This document shows, piece by piece, positions 33,471 to 42,108 of a DNA stretch of 42,281 bases (position 1 is its first letter; every line of letters starts with the position of its first letter). The position numbers and the translations under genes were made by a program. Location of the stretch: positions 1-42,281 of the forward strand of contig NZ_VEWK01000018.1 in assembly GCF_006376675.1 (NCBI RefSeq), read 5' to 3'. Source of the DNA: Brucella pecoris (GTDB lineage Bacteria; Pseudomonadota; Alphaproteobacteria; Rhizobiales; Rhizobiaceae). The notes under the pieces are model-generated. The model was given only the letters and a program-made list of their open reading frames with translations. It ran no database searches and was not told the origin of the DNA.

Positions 33471-33809
33471 GTGCCCCGATTTCTCGCTGTTTACACTATG
33501 AAGCCCGAAGACCTCGCTTCGTTTCGAAGCCTGTCCAAAGCCGAGCAGGATGCTGTCGATGCGGCCGGCATACCACAATGGGTGGCATGGGAAGAACGCA
33601 ATGCCGCTTTCATCCTTGATCGCGGCGGTATGGTGGGCAAGACGACGCGTGTGACAAAGGACGGTGTCACCGAAGCGGTGAATCCGTACTGCGGCTATCT
33701 AGTCGTGGAAGCGGAAACGGCTGATGCCGCCGCAAGGATGTTTCAAGACCATCCGCACATCACTGTGTTTCCGGGCGACGGCGTAGATATCATGCCTTTT
33801 CTAACGTGA
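33471..33809 (+). CDS. YciI-like small hypothetical protein
   Basis: The 112-residue protein begins MPRFLAVYTMKPEDLASF (from a GTG) and contains GYLVVEAETADAAARMFQDHPHITVFPGDGVDIMPF, given here as one region at about residues 72-108. Strand-helix pattern and the DHPHI-type end resemble YciI/DGPF dimeric alpha-beta barrel proteins, many of unknown role. GGGAGG lies eight bases before GTG 33471, so I prefer that start to ATG 33450, which has no clear ribosome binding site. It stands alone; no partner suggests a function. Confidence 0.65.
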   Translation: MPRFLAVYTMKPEDLASFRSLSKAEQDAVDAAGIPQWVAWEERNAAFILDRGGMVGKTTRVTKDGVTEAVNPYCGYLVVEAETADAAARMFQDHPHITVFPGDGVDIMPFLT

Positions 33810-34134
33810 ATCTCCTTGAACGAGCGCCGTCTCCCTCAATCCTTTTCCAACCCAGGATCCGGGCGTATTACTATCTCGCATAGGAAGCAGACTAGCAAAC
33901 TTCGGGCGGTTGCGTCGGGAAGTTATCTTTGGCTGGGACCAAACTGTGGCAGCTGAGCGGCTTGTATTTCTGTCGTTCGATTGGACGCTCGCCTCAAAGC
34001 AGCCTTTTTGACACAAGTTGGCTAACTGTCGGGGAAGGGGCCAGACCGGCAGGTTTGAGAACTCAGTTCAAATTGCTGCCGATGGCCAGACACTGTCCAA
34101 CACAGCTGTCACGCGCAACAATAAGCTTTCCTGT
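33810..34134. other. Intergenic stretch without recognised features
   Basis: I see no gene, dyad or terminator of note between the YciI-like gene and the convergent membrane protein gene. Open frames crossing it extend antisense into the next gene and look spurious. Confidence 0.5.
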
Positions 34135-34737
34135 TCACCACATTGGGTGCATGTGGCGCGGTTCTTCAATGGTCTGCGGTGTTGGAGAAAGCCCCAATCT
34201 CATCGCGATCCATGACGCATTCGCGTGCTCAGCTGCATTTCCTGCATCGAGCATGACCACCCGACTCTCTGCCATTTTAACCCAAAGTCGGATCTGCTTT
34301 CGCGGCGCATCATTTGTGCTCTCTGTCCAGGTTACATAATCCACGCTCACTTCGTCATAGTGGGAAGCATGCATTTCCCCTTTCGTGCGCTCCAACACGA
34401 GGCCGGTCTCAAAGAAATGCGCAAGCCCAGTGCCTGACATGATCTGAGCAGCGACACCTGCGGATACGAACAGTCCGAACGCCAGTACAGCAAGGCCGAC
34501 ACTCAGGCTCAAAAGCTTGCCCCACCAGGGACCAGACAAACAGAAACCAGCAGCCAGAAAAGGCAAGGGGGCAACGAACACGGCGACCAGACCGGTAATC
34601 ATCCAGACGCGATCATGGTGACGATTGACACGCAAACTACGATCCCAAACTCCAAACCCCGCGTTCTGCGCGGCAGCTTGAGCTCGATCGGTCAGAGCCT
34701 TTTTATCTCGCTTTTCAGTTCGCACAACCGTATTCAT
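34135..34737 (-). CDS. Hypothetical membrane protein
   Basis: From ATG 34737 the protein has 200 residues: a basic N terminus (MNTVVRTEKRDKKALTDRAQ), two adjacent membrane helices (about residues 46-70 and 75-100, around VAVFVAPLPFLAAGF and GLAVLAFGLFVSAGVAAQIM), and a C-terminal soluble domain containing FETGLVLERTKGEMHASHYDEVS, which recalls PH-like domains of bacterial membrane proteins. The frame is open up to 34866, so a longer N terminus is possible. A 16-codon reading frame (34734-34784) with a better ribosome binding site overlaps this start as ATGA. Function unknown. Confidence 0.65.
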   Translation of the reverse strand: MNTVVRTEKRDKKALTDRAQAAAQNAGFGVWDRSLRVNRHHDRVWMITGLVAVFVAPLPFLAAGFCLSGPWWGKLLSLSVGLAVLAFGLFVSAGVAAQIMSGTGLAHFFETGLVLERTKGEMHASHYDEVSVDYVTWTESTNDAPRKQIRLWVKMAESRVVMLDAGNAAEHANASWIAMRLGLSPTPQTIEEPRHMHPMW

Positions 34738-34784
34738 CCAGAATTGGCCCTGGGAAAACTGTTTTCCCGAATATGTCGCGCCAT
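34734..34784 (-). other. Possible leader peptide overlapping the membrane protein start
   Basis: ATG 34784 follows GGAAGGTGAGAACA, encodes MARHIRENSFPRANSG and ends with a TGA that overlaps ATG 34737 (ATGA). This could couple translation to the membrane protein, or mark a frameshifted N terminus. Confidence 0.3.
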
Positions 34785-34866
34785 TGTTCTCACCTTCCAT
34801 TCTGATTGGAACGCTATATTCGCATACCACCTCAACCATTAGGGTATGAGCGTGAGTTACTTCCAT

Positions 34867-35138
34867 TCACATGGGGTCGCGGTACACTGGAGCGGAATTG
34901 AGCCATTGGCGCAACGCCACTATTATGTCAGGAGTTTTTAATAGCACGAGGATGGAAGGCGACAAAGCGGATGCTGGCGGAGCTAATGAAGTGCTATGGC
35001 TTTGGTCTTGAATGGACTTTCACCGACAAACTTGGCGCCTAAGCGTGGCAAATTTGATGTGTTCGTCGCCTCCACCGTCAGATGTGAAGACATCGCAAAT
35101 CCGGCCAAAATAGTTTGAAGTAATTACGACCTGTCCCT
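34867..35138. other. Intergenic stretch, no feature recognised
   Basis: No supported gene or regulatory structure is seen in this 270-base gap. Confidence 0.5.
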
Positions 35139-35297
35139 TCATTTATCGCTGTTGGTATAATGCTCTTTCGCCATATTCTCGAAAATAAAGAAGAATACAA
35201 TCAATATTAACACGATGATGCCGCAAGTTATTGCTGTTATGGGCCAGCCGTTAATCATCCCACTAACGCCGAACGTTGTTGCAAGTAAAATCGCCAA
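35139..35297 (-). CDS. Possible very small membrane protein
   Basis: A minus-strand frame starting at TTG 35297 encodes 52 residues with two hydrophobic runs: AILLATTFGVSGMINGW and ITCGIIVLILIVFFFIFEN, ending AKEHYTNSDK. The membrane pattern and charged tail look coding-like. There is no ATG at the start, and a TAG lies just upstream next to a run of seven A/T bases, so the gene may be broken by an indel. No family recognised. Confidence 0.3.
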   Translation of the reverse strand: MAILLATTFGVSGMINGWPITAITCGIIVLILIVFFFIFENMAKEHYTNSDK

Positions 35298-35366
35298 AAA
35301 AATTTTCTAAGCACTGTGGGCCCTTTCGGTACGGTGCTGACGTATAGTCGATATCGAAATGATGAC

Positions 35367-35747
35367 CTATGTTGGACTTGCGCAAGTCAACTGGATCTGG
35401 ATTTCCCGATTGGCGGCCAGTCCAGGTTCGCTCGCAAGAACGAGAGACTTTGTTGCATTCTTACTGATCACGATAACGCCTTGCTGCAATACTTCTCGCA
35501 CGCCTCCTATATTGACGCTGCTCATATATGCTGCCCGCGCCGAAAAGCACCCGCAGTCACCAATTGGCTTGGATAATTGAAAATTGGTTTTGACTGAAAC
35601 GAGGTTCGTTTTCGTCTCAGTTTCTGAGGCTTTGACCGTCACGCATGCCGCCAGTTCATTTTGAAAGGCAACGCCGCCAGTATCTGCGGCGGTGGCCGCA
35701 TTGCAGAGCAATGCGGAAAGAACTGTGCCATAGATCAAACCTTGCAT
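35367..35747 (-). CDS. Small exported protein, DUF2195-like
   Basis: The 126-residue product has a signal peptide (LIYGTVLSALLCNAATAA, cleavage near residue 21) and a mature domain with paired cysteines, ELAACVTVKAS and IGDCGCFSARAAY. The GDCGCFSA segment recalls DUF2195 proteins, an uncharacterised family of secreted proteins; this is a tentative match by eye. GAGGAG lies seven bases before ATG 35747. It follows the exported gene at 35762-36187 by 14 bases, so the two form an operon. Periplasmic location is expected; function unknown. Confidence 0.7.
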   Translation of the reverse strand: MQGLIYGTVLSALLCNAATAADTGGVAFQNELAACVTVKASETETKTNLVSVKTNFQLSKPIGDCGCFSARAAYMSSVNIGGVREVLQQGVIVISKNATKSLVLASEPGLAANREIQIQLTCASPT

Positions 35748-35761
35748 GGACGGCTCCTCGT

Positions 35762-36187
35762 TTATTGCGGTGGTAATTTTTTAATGCAGCTCAAAATGTC
35801 CGTATCGCAAACGGGAACTTCGGATCGCGTTGCTGGCTCATCCAGCCACCGATGATACGCGCTACGAATCTCCACGTCCTTATAACTGTAGATTTTCGCC
35901 TTCTTGTCGATGCGGCTCGCTTCCAATGCTCTCGGGGTTACAGCCATATGAAAGGCCAGCTCATTGAACTGCCAGACTTTCCAGTCCGTTAGCCGCTCAA
36001 TGACCCGTACATGATAATAAGGATCATCTGCTCGCTCCGGTCGTACTTTATAGACGTCGGCCCACCGTACTATTTTCGGTGAAACGGATAAGACGATGCT
36101 TTCCTGATGTTCCTGGGCCAAAACTGGAGTGACAGTGAGAACGCCAAAAACTGCGAGAGAAACGAAAGGTCTCAATAGTTTCGACAT
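35762..36187 (-). CDS. Small exported protein, DUF5086-like
   Basis: The 141-residue product has a signal peptide (LRPFVSLAVFGVLTVTPVLA, cleavage after AQ near residue 25) and a mature domain with VRWADVYKVRPERADDPYYH, DWKVWQFNELAFHMAVTP and a C-terminal Cys pair (VCDTDILSCIKKL). It resembles DUF5086 proteins of Rhizobiales as far as I can recall. AAGGAAATG stands directly before the ATG. It is the first gene of a two-gene operon with the DUF2195-like protein, suggesting a joint periplasmic role that is not known. Confidence 0.7.
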   Translation of the reverse strand: MSKLLRPFVSLAVFGVLTVTPVLAQEHQESIVLSVSPKIVRWADVYKVRPERADDPYYHVRVIERLTDWKVWQFNELAFHMAVTPRALEASRIDKKAKIYSYKDVEIRSAYHRWLDEPATRSEVPVCDTDILSCIKKLPPQ

Positions 36188-36474
36188 TCATTTCCTTCCA
36201 TCAATTGTCCCATCCTTCATTTTGAAGCGACCAATATTGCACAGCCTTCCAATATCCTGAATCGCTATCCATGACGAAACTGGCTGATCTGCAAAGTAAG
36301 ATGGGGAACTGGAAAAAACAAACGCCAATTTCTGCCGAACGATGTTAACGGCATTCAACAATAATCCAGCAAATATAGGGCGACAAAGCAGATATCGGCC
36401 TAGAATGATCGTCTGGCTCTTCACACATTCTGGCCCATTTTGAGATGTGGCGAGTATTGAGTAAGATAATCTGT
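36188..36474. other. Divergent intergenic region
   Basis: This holds the promoters for the exported-protein pair on the left and the SecY-like operon on the right. No clear dyad or coding region is seen. Confidence 0.45.
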
Positions 36475-37566
36475 ATGAGTATTGATTCTCTACCGCCAGA
36501 TAGATCGGCGACCTTGTTATGGCAATCAGTTGTACCGGTCACAGCAGCAGTCATCGTCGTTCTTGTCGCCTCGCAAATCCCCTTGCCTGGTATCGATACG
36601 TCTGTACTGTCCGAGCAGGCGATTTACTCTCCTAACGGAGCGCTGGCGCGTTTCTCCATCTTCGCGCTTGGGGTCATGCCGCTCTTCACTGTGCTTGCCC
36701 ATGTGGAAATTGCGAAACTGATCTTCCCCTCTTTGGCGCGTTGTCAGATTGCCTCTTCGGGAAATGCTTTTCGGATTAGCGTAGTCATCAAGTTCATTGT
36801 CCTCCTTCTTACTGCCATCCAGGGATACGGCATGATGAGCGCGCTGGCGGCCATGGACGTCGTGGATGGATCTCCTGGAGCCACAAGTGTCGGAATCGTT
36901 TCATTCGTCGGCACTACCGCAGTGTTGATCTGGCTAAACGACATGGCGCGCTTCCCCAATTTGGGCAATGGCGTCTGGTTGCTTCTGGCGATCCCACTTC
37001 TCGGCGCGTTACCGCTTGATTTCGTCACATCAATCGAACTGGCGCGCTTTGGCGCCGTTCCCGCCATGGACTGGCTGATCGCCACCCCTGTCATCCTTCT
37101 GGCCGTTTGGATGATCGTTGTTGCCAACGCACTGTTATCAGGAAAGGGTGGTGAAGCAGCGCCAACACTTTCGCTGACGGTTCTGCTCTGGCCACCATTT
37201 CTCGCCAGTACCGTTGCCGGCTATCTGTTCATCGTCCCGCTAGTCTTCGCCCCGGAATTGTTTTCCGACACGCCTTGGCTGCTGAACCTGGCGGCTCTGG
37301 CACTGTCCACCATCCTCGTCCCGCTTTTCGTCTACGGCTATTATAGGCTCATTTCGATCGTCCAGCCTGAGATAGCGTGTGGAGAAATCAGATCGATCCT
37401 AGTGGTGGTCGCCGGCGTTCAGATCCTGGTATGCATAGGAATGGGTATTCTGAAACAGGCTACATCTTTTTCGTTCATTCCCAGCGGCGGGATGCTGATC
37501 GTTTGCGTTACTGTCATGCTGGCTCTCAGATGGTCACTTGGCGGGCGTTCGCTGGTAGGGACATGA
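36475..37566 (+). CDS. Compact SecY-like membrane protein with reduced cytoplasmic loops
   Basis: From ATG 36475 the protein has 363 residues and about ten membrane helices, the number in SecY, but is about 80 residues shorter. SecY signatures occur in order: IPLPGID (35-41), ALARFSIFALGVMP at the plug and helix 2 (56-69), IWLNDMARFPNLGNG (152-166), PPFLAS in helix 7 (240-245), FVYGYY in helix 8 (285-290) and SGGMLIV in helix 10 (337-343). The loop between helices 6 and 7 is only about 12 residues, and the loop between helices 8 and 9 is also short and lacks the SecY arginine motif; these loops bind SecA and the ribosome. I infer a SecY paralogue that does not work as the standard translocon. 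It overlaps the next gene as ATGA. ATG 36445 is an alternative start. Confidence 0.75.
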   Translation: MSIDSLPPDRSATLLWQSVVPVTAAVIVVLVASQIPLPGIDTSVLSEQAIYSPNGALARFSIFALGVMPLFTVLAHVEIAKLIFPSLARCQIASSGNAFRISVVIKFIVLLLTAIQGYGMMSALAAMDVVDGSPGATSVGIVSFVGTTAVLIWLNDMARFPNLGNGVWLLLAIPLLGALPLDFVTSIELARFGAVPAMDWLIATPVILLAVWMIVVANALLSGKGGEAAPTLSLTVLLWPPFLASTVAGYLFIVPLVFAPELFSDTPWLLNLAALALSTILVPLFVYGYYRLISIVQPEIACGEIRSILVVVAGVQILVCIGMGILKQATSFSFIPSGGMLIVCVTVMLALRWSLGGRSLVGT

Positions 37567-37952
37567 TGGCTATCCCAAGGATCGTTTTGGGATTTGCTTT
37601 GTCACCTCTTGCATCGGGAATACTACAAATCTTTGTCATGGGAGGCTTTCGAGGCTTCCCAATCATCATGTACAGCTACCCGGTCGCATTAATTCTCGGA
37701 ATACCTGCATTCTTCATCGCTCGATATCTTGGTTGGCTGAGTTTGAAGGCTGTACTTTCAGGCGGTGCGGGGCTTGGGATACTCGCTGGGCTCATGCTTG
37801 CTTTCGATGGGTTTCATGGCCGCCAGCTTTCAGTAATCCTTGGCTTTGCTCTCCTGGCGACCCACGGCACAGTTGTAGCGGGGTTGTTTTGGATTATCGC
37901 CTTGTGGCAGCGCCATGAGCGTAAAGTTCTACCGCCAGGACTACAGAATTGA
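37563..37952 (+). CDS. Small four-helix membrane protein next to the SecY-like gene
   Basis: The 129-residue protein has four hydrophobic segments (about residues 5-25, 34-53, 64-80 and 88-113) and a charged tail (WQRHERKVLPPG). Its ATG overlaps the stop of the SecY-like gene by four bases, so the two are translated together and probably act together. It is not SecE- or SecG-like in sequence: SecE has one essential C-terminal helix and SecG two. Family not recognised. Confidence 0.7.
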   Translation: MMAIPRIVLGFALSPLASGILQIFVMGGFRGFPIIMYSYPVALILGIPAFFIARYLGWLSLKAVLSGGAGLGILAGLMLAFDGFHGRQLSVILGFALLATHGTVVAGLFWIIALWQRHERKVLPPGLQN

Positions 37953-38016
37953 ATGCGGAGATTTTTGCTACACATAGCCGCTCTCGGAAACTCAAATTTA
38001 GGAACGCCGAAAAACT

Positions 38017-39216
38017 ATGAAGACCCCCTTCTCAACCGCCTGTCTGATTGCGATATTTCTATCGGCGAGCGCTCCGTCCTGGGCTGACACTGTTGAAACG
38101 TCTGTTCGGAACGCTTTTGAAGCGATGGCGTCTGCCCAAAGCGAAGAAGCATACTTTGCTGCAACGCGCAGCATTATTGCACTTGGCCCTAACGCTCTGC
38201 CGAGTCTGACAAAACGTCTAGCTGCAGCCAAGGACGACGATGAGCGTATCGAGGTCACCTATCTCCTTGCCGGAATTGTTGGTCCGATGAAATTCAAGCG
38301 AGAGCCGATCGAGTTGCCGCCTGAACTAGTCTCTCTTATCGGAAGACTTCTTTTTGAAACGAGAAATCTGCAACTTGAAGCCAATCTTGCCAATTTCACC
38401 GTTGTAGCTCCTCATCCCGCCGAATTCGGTCCGGGATTACTCACCCTGCTGGAGCGAACGGAAAACGAAGCCTTGCGAGCCACCACTTCGGCAGCAATCG
38501 TCTATCAGGGGGAAGACGTTCTACCTCTTGTACACAACGCGTTCTACGCCAGCACCAATGACCGGTTCAGCGGTGACCTCGCGCATTTGCTCGCCGATAC
38601 GGAACTCAATGAACGGTCGATAGCCAAAATGAAGGACTTGCTTAAATCCGACAATGCCGGCGCACGTCAATCGGCTGCGCGAACACTCGGGAAGGCGGGC
38701 TTAAAAAATGACGCTTTGCTGGAATCTGCCGTGAAAGATCTCGCTTCCGCCCGAACAGAAGTCGAATTGAGCCTCGCCGCCGGTAAAGTCAGGAAACAGA
38801 CCGACGGCAGCGATCGCGTCGCCAGTGCGCTTGCCAATGCATTCAACCGGGCACATAGGATTGAGGAGAGAGCCGAACTTGTATCTGCACTGCTGGCGAC
38901 CGGCGAGCCCGGTGAAAAACAGTTATTTGCCGTTCTGCAGGCTTCCAACGATCCCGAAGAGATCACTGATATAATGAGGCTCACGAACAGTAGCTTTCAC
39001 AATGATCCACGGTTGTCCTCCGCCTATATAGCCATCCTGAAGCGGACTGACGACGAAAAGGTAAGCGAGGCTGCAATCTTTGGTCTCGTGATGATGCGAA
39101 CGACCGGCCAGGGAGCCATAAAAGCGGCATTGGACGAGAAGTCAGTCGATGATCGTTTACATCGCAGGCTCATAAAAGCGGCAAGATCTTTTCCCTCGGT
39201 TACAACTTCAGACTGA
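38017..39216 (+). CDS. Exported alpha-helical (HEAT-like) repeat protein
   Basis: The 399-residue product has a signal peptide (FSTACLIAIFLSASAPSWA, cleavage near residue 23). The mature part is almost all paired helices in HEAT-like style, for example IIALGPNALPSLTKRLAAA, MKDLLKSDNAGARQSAARTL with GKAGLKNDALLESAV, and VSALLATGEPGEKQLFAVLQ. Such repeats make protein-binding scaffolds. It starts 64 bases after the small membrane protein and may belong to the SecY-like operon, acting in the periplasm. No enzyme motif seen. Confidence 0.75.
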   Translation: MKTPFSTACLIAIFLSASAPSWADTVETSVRNAFEAMASAQSEEAYFAATRSIIALGPNALPSLTKRLAAAKDDDERIEVTYLLAGIVGPMKFKREPIELPPELVSLIGRLLFETRNLQLEANLANFTVVAPHPAEFGPGLLTLLERTENEALRATTSAAIVYQGEDVLPLVHNAFYASTNDRFSGDLAHLLADTELNERSIAKMKDLLKSDNAGARQSAARTLGKAGLKNDALLESAVKDLASARTEVELSLAAGKVRKQTDGSDRVASALANAFNRAHRIEERAELVSALLATGEPGEKQLFAVLQASNDPEEITDIMRLTNSSFHNDPRLSSAYIAILKRTDDEKVSEAAIFGLVMMRTTGQGAIKAALDEKSVDDRLHRRLIKAARSFPSVTTSD

Positions 39217-39301
39217 TGGTAGGCCGTTGGTTCAAAAGGGATTTTTCACTTAAAAAACCGGCTCATAAACGCATGCCTGCAAGGGTATGAGGATGATTGC
39301 A

Positions 39302-39757
39302 ATGGATTATGTTATGACAAAAACGCGTTTCCGCATTTTGATATTTTCCTACATTGCGACGCTTGTGGCTACAGCAGTTGATGCAGTGTATTTTCCAGCG
39401 CAGGTTTCGGAAGAACTGGCAGCGACATATGCCAAGTAGGCTTTGCCTCCGTTTGTATTGAGTCCCGCCGTTTTCCTGGCTCTGGCAGCAGTGTCGTTTG
39501 CTGCAATCCTCATCCCGCCAGTATCTCTATTCTTTTTCAAGAAATGGGGGCGATGGCTGGGGGGCTGTACGACCATCGTCATGCTCGTTGCCGTACCATT
39601 CCTGGGCCCGTCGCTCTCGTCCGGCTTCGGAACGGCCATGTTGCAATTGTCAGCAGCGTTGTGGGGGGCGGTTTTGGCATTGGCATATTTCTCCCCATCA
39701 GCCGAGATTTTCACTAACTTCTCCTTCTCAGGTGCTTTGGGTCGGACGGTGCTATAA
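39302..39757 (+). pseudogene. Membrane protein gene interrupted by an in-frame TAG
   Basis: The frame from ATG 39302 (or 39314) encodes FRILIFSYIATLVATAVDAV, then TYAK followed by TAG at 39437-39439, then continues open for 104 codons with PAVFLALAAVSFAAILIPPV, KKWGRWLGGCTTIVMLVAVP and two more hydrophobic stretches. Both halves look like parts of one four-helix membrane protein of about 150 residues. A single nonsense mutation is the only defect. Restart from TTG 39443 would give a protein lacking the first helix. Family not recognised. Confidence 0.6.
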
Positions 39758-40143
39758 TTGATGGGCAATGGAACGGGTCTGATGGGGTCAACGCCGCTAT
39801 TCTGACACGAACCCATCGCCCGAGAGGTCGACCTCATCTGAGCGATGGATTGTCAGTCAATTAACTGGATTTGACCGCAACGCCGTTCGTCCAGATCTCG
39901 GAAATAATGGAGCCGGAAGCTGTCGATCCGATATCAGGCGAACCATCGGATAGCTGTTTTCGGTATCCGTAAGTACGTTACAAACATGCAAGGCAGCCCA
40001 ACAGGGCTGGTTTTGCGGATGCGGCGTTTGGAACTCGAGTTGCACGGTTGTTTTTCTGTTGTGCAGAATCAAGACAGGCTTTAAGTATTTTATGGGTCAA
40101 TTTTGAAGACCGTTCATTCCGAATGTATTACTATGGGAATAAA
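39758..40143. other. Intergenic stretch, no feature recognised
   Basis: About 385 bases without a supported gene. Minus-strand frames here are short, without ribosome binding sites, and overlap the start region of the next gene. Confidence 0.45.
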
Positions 40144-40389
40144 ATGAGAATCTTGTTCACCACACTCGGTGTTGTCCTTGCGATAACTTCCACAGCCATC
40201 GCTGAACGAAAGCCAACCATTCTTGATCTTGTTGAGAAAGGCTATGAAATCAAAACGTCAACTGGAAACTATGTGTTTCTGCAGAACGAAGAAAAGATTT
40301 ATATGTGCTCATTTCTTCAGGTAAGTGAATATAATGTTGCTTCGGGAGAGATTGATGCCATTAAATTCGATTGCGCCGCTGTTAAATGA
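40144..40389 (+). CDS. Small exported protein of unknown function
   Basis: The 81-residue product has a signal peptide (MRILFTTLGVVLAITSTAIA, cleavage after residue 20) and a 60-residue mature part with LVEKGYEIKTSTGNYVFLQ and two cysteines (YMCSFLQ, FDCAAV). GGGAATAAA lies before ATG 40144, which I prefer over the upstream frame extension. Proteins of this size and pattern are common in Rhizobiales, but I know of no assigned role. It stands alone. Confidence 0.7.
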   Translation: MRILFTTLGVVLAITSTAIAERKPTILDLVEKGYEIKTSTGNYVFLQNEEKIYMCSFLQVSEYNVASGEIDAIKFDCAAVK

Positions 40390-40462
40390 TGGGCATGGAG
40401 CTGTTTGCAGCCGTCGTACCGTTATTGTTCAGTATCCAACCAGCATGGCCGGATGAAAAAGA

Positions 40463-40660
40463 ATGAAGATGGTCGTGTTCATTCTCGGAGTAGCTCAGAT
40501 TCTGATTGGGTTATTGTTCATTGTTGAAGCGTCGTCAGTACAACGACTGATACTTGGTACGATATCATTTGGGCTTGGATCCGTTTGTTTCGGCATTGCA
40601 GTGATCATTGGTCGGCTGGACGAAATCCGTGCAAGCTGTGGTGGATCCAAACCCCGATGA
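40463..40660 (+). CDS. Small two-helix membrane protein
   Basis: The 65-residue protein has two glycine-rich membrane helices (VVFILGVAQILIGLLFIVEA and LILGTISFGLGSVCFGIAV) and a polar tail (GRLDEIRASCGGSKPR). The pattern is clearly coding. GGATGAAAAAGA precedes the ATG. Function and family unknown. Confidence 0.65.
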   Translation: MKMVVFILGVAQILIGLLFIVEASSVQRLILGTISFGLGSVCFGIAVIIGRLDEIRASCGGSKPR

Positions 40661-40956
40661 CAGACCTATGATCCAGATCAATCTCACAGAAACCTAGTGC
40701 CCAGTTTGAACTGGTTTGAATTCGTCTGAGACGGTTAATTTCAGTTACTAGCGATAGTCGGTGTGCTTGTCATGTTGTATGACGGCGGCCCGACCTGTTG
40801 CTGAAACATGAATAAGCGAATTGATGGCCCTAACCAACGATAGGCATCGTAAATATACGACTGGTACTGGCGCGCAGGTGTTCCTCCTGATGATTGTTGC
40901 TTTTGGTATCTAAGGTGCCGAAATTTTACGAAAGTCGTTTCTGAAAGGTCCTGAAC
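40661..40956. other. Intergenic stretch, no feature recognised
   Basis: Nothing supported in about 296 bases; a minus-strand frame of 88 codons crosses it but ends antisense in the next gene and lacks coding character. Confidence 0.4.
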
Positions 40957-41565
40957 ATGAATAGCGCGGACGGAATTAGCGTATCGGTGTATACACGATG
41001 GCATCAATTGGCGGTGCCTGTTGCCTTTGCGCTGAGTGCGGGAAGTTTTCTGTTCGTGATTTTCAATCGTGGTTCGCTGGTCATCGCGGGAGTAGTTGCT
41101 CTGCTGGGCCTGTTGGTACCATTGCTTATAACCTTCAAAGTCTTTCCAACCCGCAATCTGATTAAGGTCACCTCCGATGGTTTGGAGTTTTCACACCGTG
41201 CACCAATTGCATTTTCTGACTTGACGAGTTGGGGTGATGACAATCTCCTCAAGCTGGTCCGCTCGGGTTATCCAACCCTGCTCGTAAGTCCGCTGGATTT
41301 GCCTAACCGGAAACGACTGTTCAGCGAGTTTCGAAATGCGCTCCAAGAATGGCAAAAGAAGCAACAGCACGCTAACAAACCAGTACACCGAACTCATTTC
41401 TACGGATCGACGGGTGCCCGCGTAATAGGTGCACTGATTGTGGCCTTGGGGGCTATCGCGGCCATAATGGCAGTGAATCTGCGTGAACCTTCAATTGCAC
41501 TCGCCATCGTCGCTGCTTCGGGGGCGTTATTTGGGTTAGCGATGTTGTTTGGTAAGCGGGTATGA
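40957..41565 (+). CDS. Hypothetical membrane protein, PH-like architecture
   Basis: The 202-residue product has two N-terminal helices (about residues 17-60, with VPVAFALSAGSFLFVIF and GVVALLGLLVPLLITFKVF), a soluble part (LIKVTSDGLEFSHRAPIAFSDLTSW) resembling bacterial PH-like membrane proteins, and two C-terminal helices (VIGALIVALGAIAAIMAVNL and IALAIVAASGALFGLAMLF). AAAGG is eight bases before the ATG. It has the same overall style as the membrane protein at 34135-34737. Function unknown. Confidence 0.7.
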   Translation: MNSADGISVSVYTRWHQLAVPVAFALSAGSFLFVIFNRGSLVIAGVVALLGLLVPLLITFKVFPTRNLIKVTSDGLEFSHRAPIAFSDLTSWGDDNLLKLVRSGYPTLLVSPLDLPNRKRLFSEFRNALQEWQKKQQHANKPVHRTHFYGSTGARVIGALIVALGAIAAIMAVNLREPSIALAIVAASGALFGLAMLFGKRV

Positions 41566-42108
41566 AGCTCTTGGTGAAATAACTCCCAAATCAGGGCTTC
41601 ATATAACCTGTCTGTTTACACATCGTTCTTGCCCAGCAGCGGTAGTTCCCCCTAGTCGTCCGAGCCTTTCTTTGTCTCAGGGGGAATTGGAAGTGGCCAA
41701 GTAGTAATGCGAGAAGGGGCGACTGATCTCTGGACTGTTTTGCGCTTTCAATTCGGTCATTGGAGCAACGTTCACACGCTCCCGAAACCAGTCTCTCCTT
41801 TTAGGAAACTAGACAGTTTTACTTGAGCGATGCGATTGAATAACGAGACAGATTCCGGAATCATTCAAGCAGCCGCACTTCAAGCTTTGCAATTGCAGAT
41901 ACTGATCCTAATACCAATGAAATCGCTTGCCCGATGAGATCTGGGAGAGAATACTTGCGTATTCGGCAGCACACCGCAACAGAGCGTCTTATCGGTCTCC
42001 CGGGTCTGCGGAAGGGCAAAGGCAAGATACTGGGGACGAGAAAAGCCGCCGACCGTCATGCGGCCGACGGCATCATTTCTAAAACCCTACGAGTGGTTTC
42101 AATATCGA
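41566..42108. other. Gene-poor stretch
   Basis: No supported gene. TTCCCCCT and AGGGGGAA form an 8-bp dyad across 25 bases (41646-41686), and an imperfect GC-rich hairpin lies at about 42055-42081, which might be a terminator for the RidA remnant. A plus-strand frame near 41934-42221 runs over the antisense of that remnant and looks spurious. Confidence 0.45.

Noticed and set aside
36188..36424. 78-codon minus-strand frame upstream of the DUF5086-like gene
   Set aside because: No ribosome binding site, no domain and an unlikely composition; it occupies the divergent promoter region.
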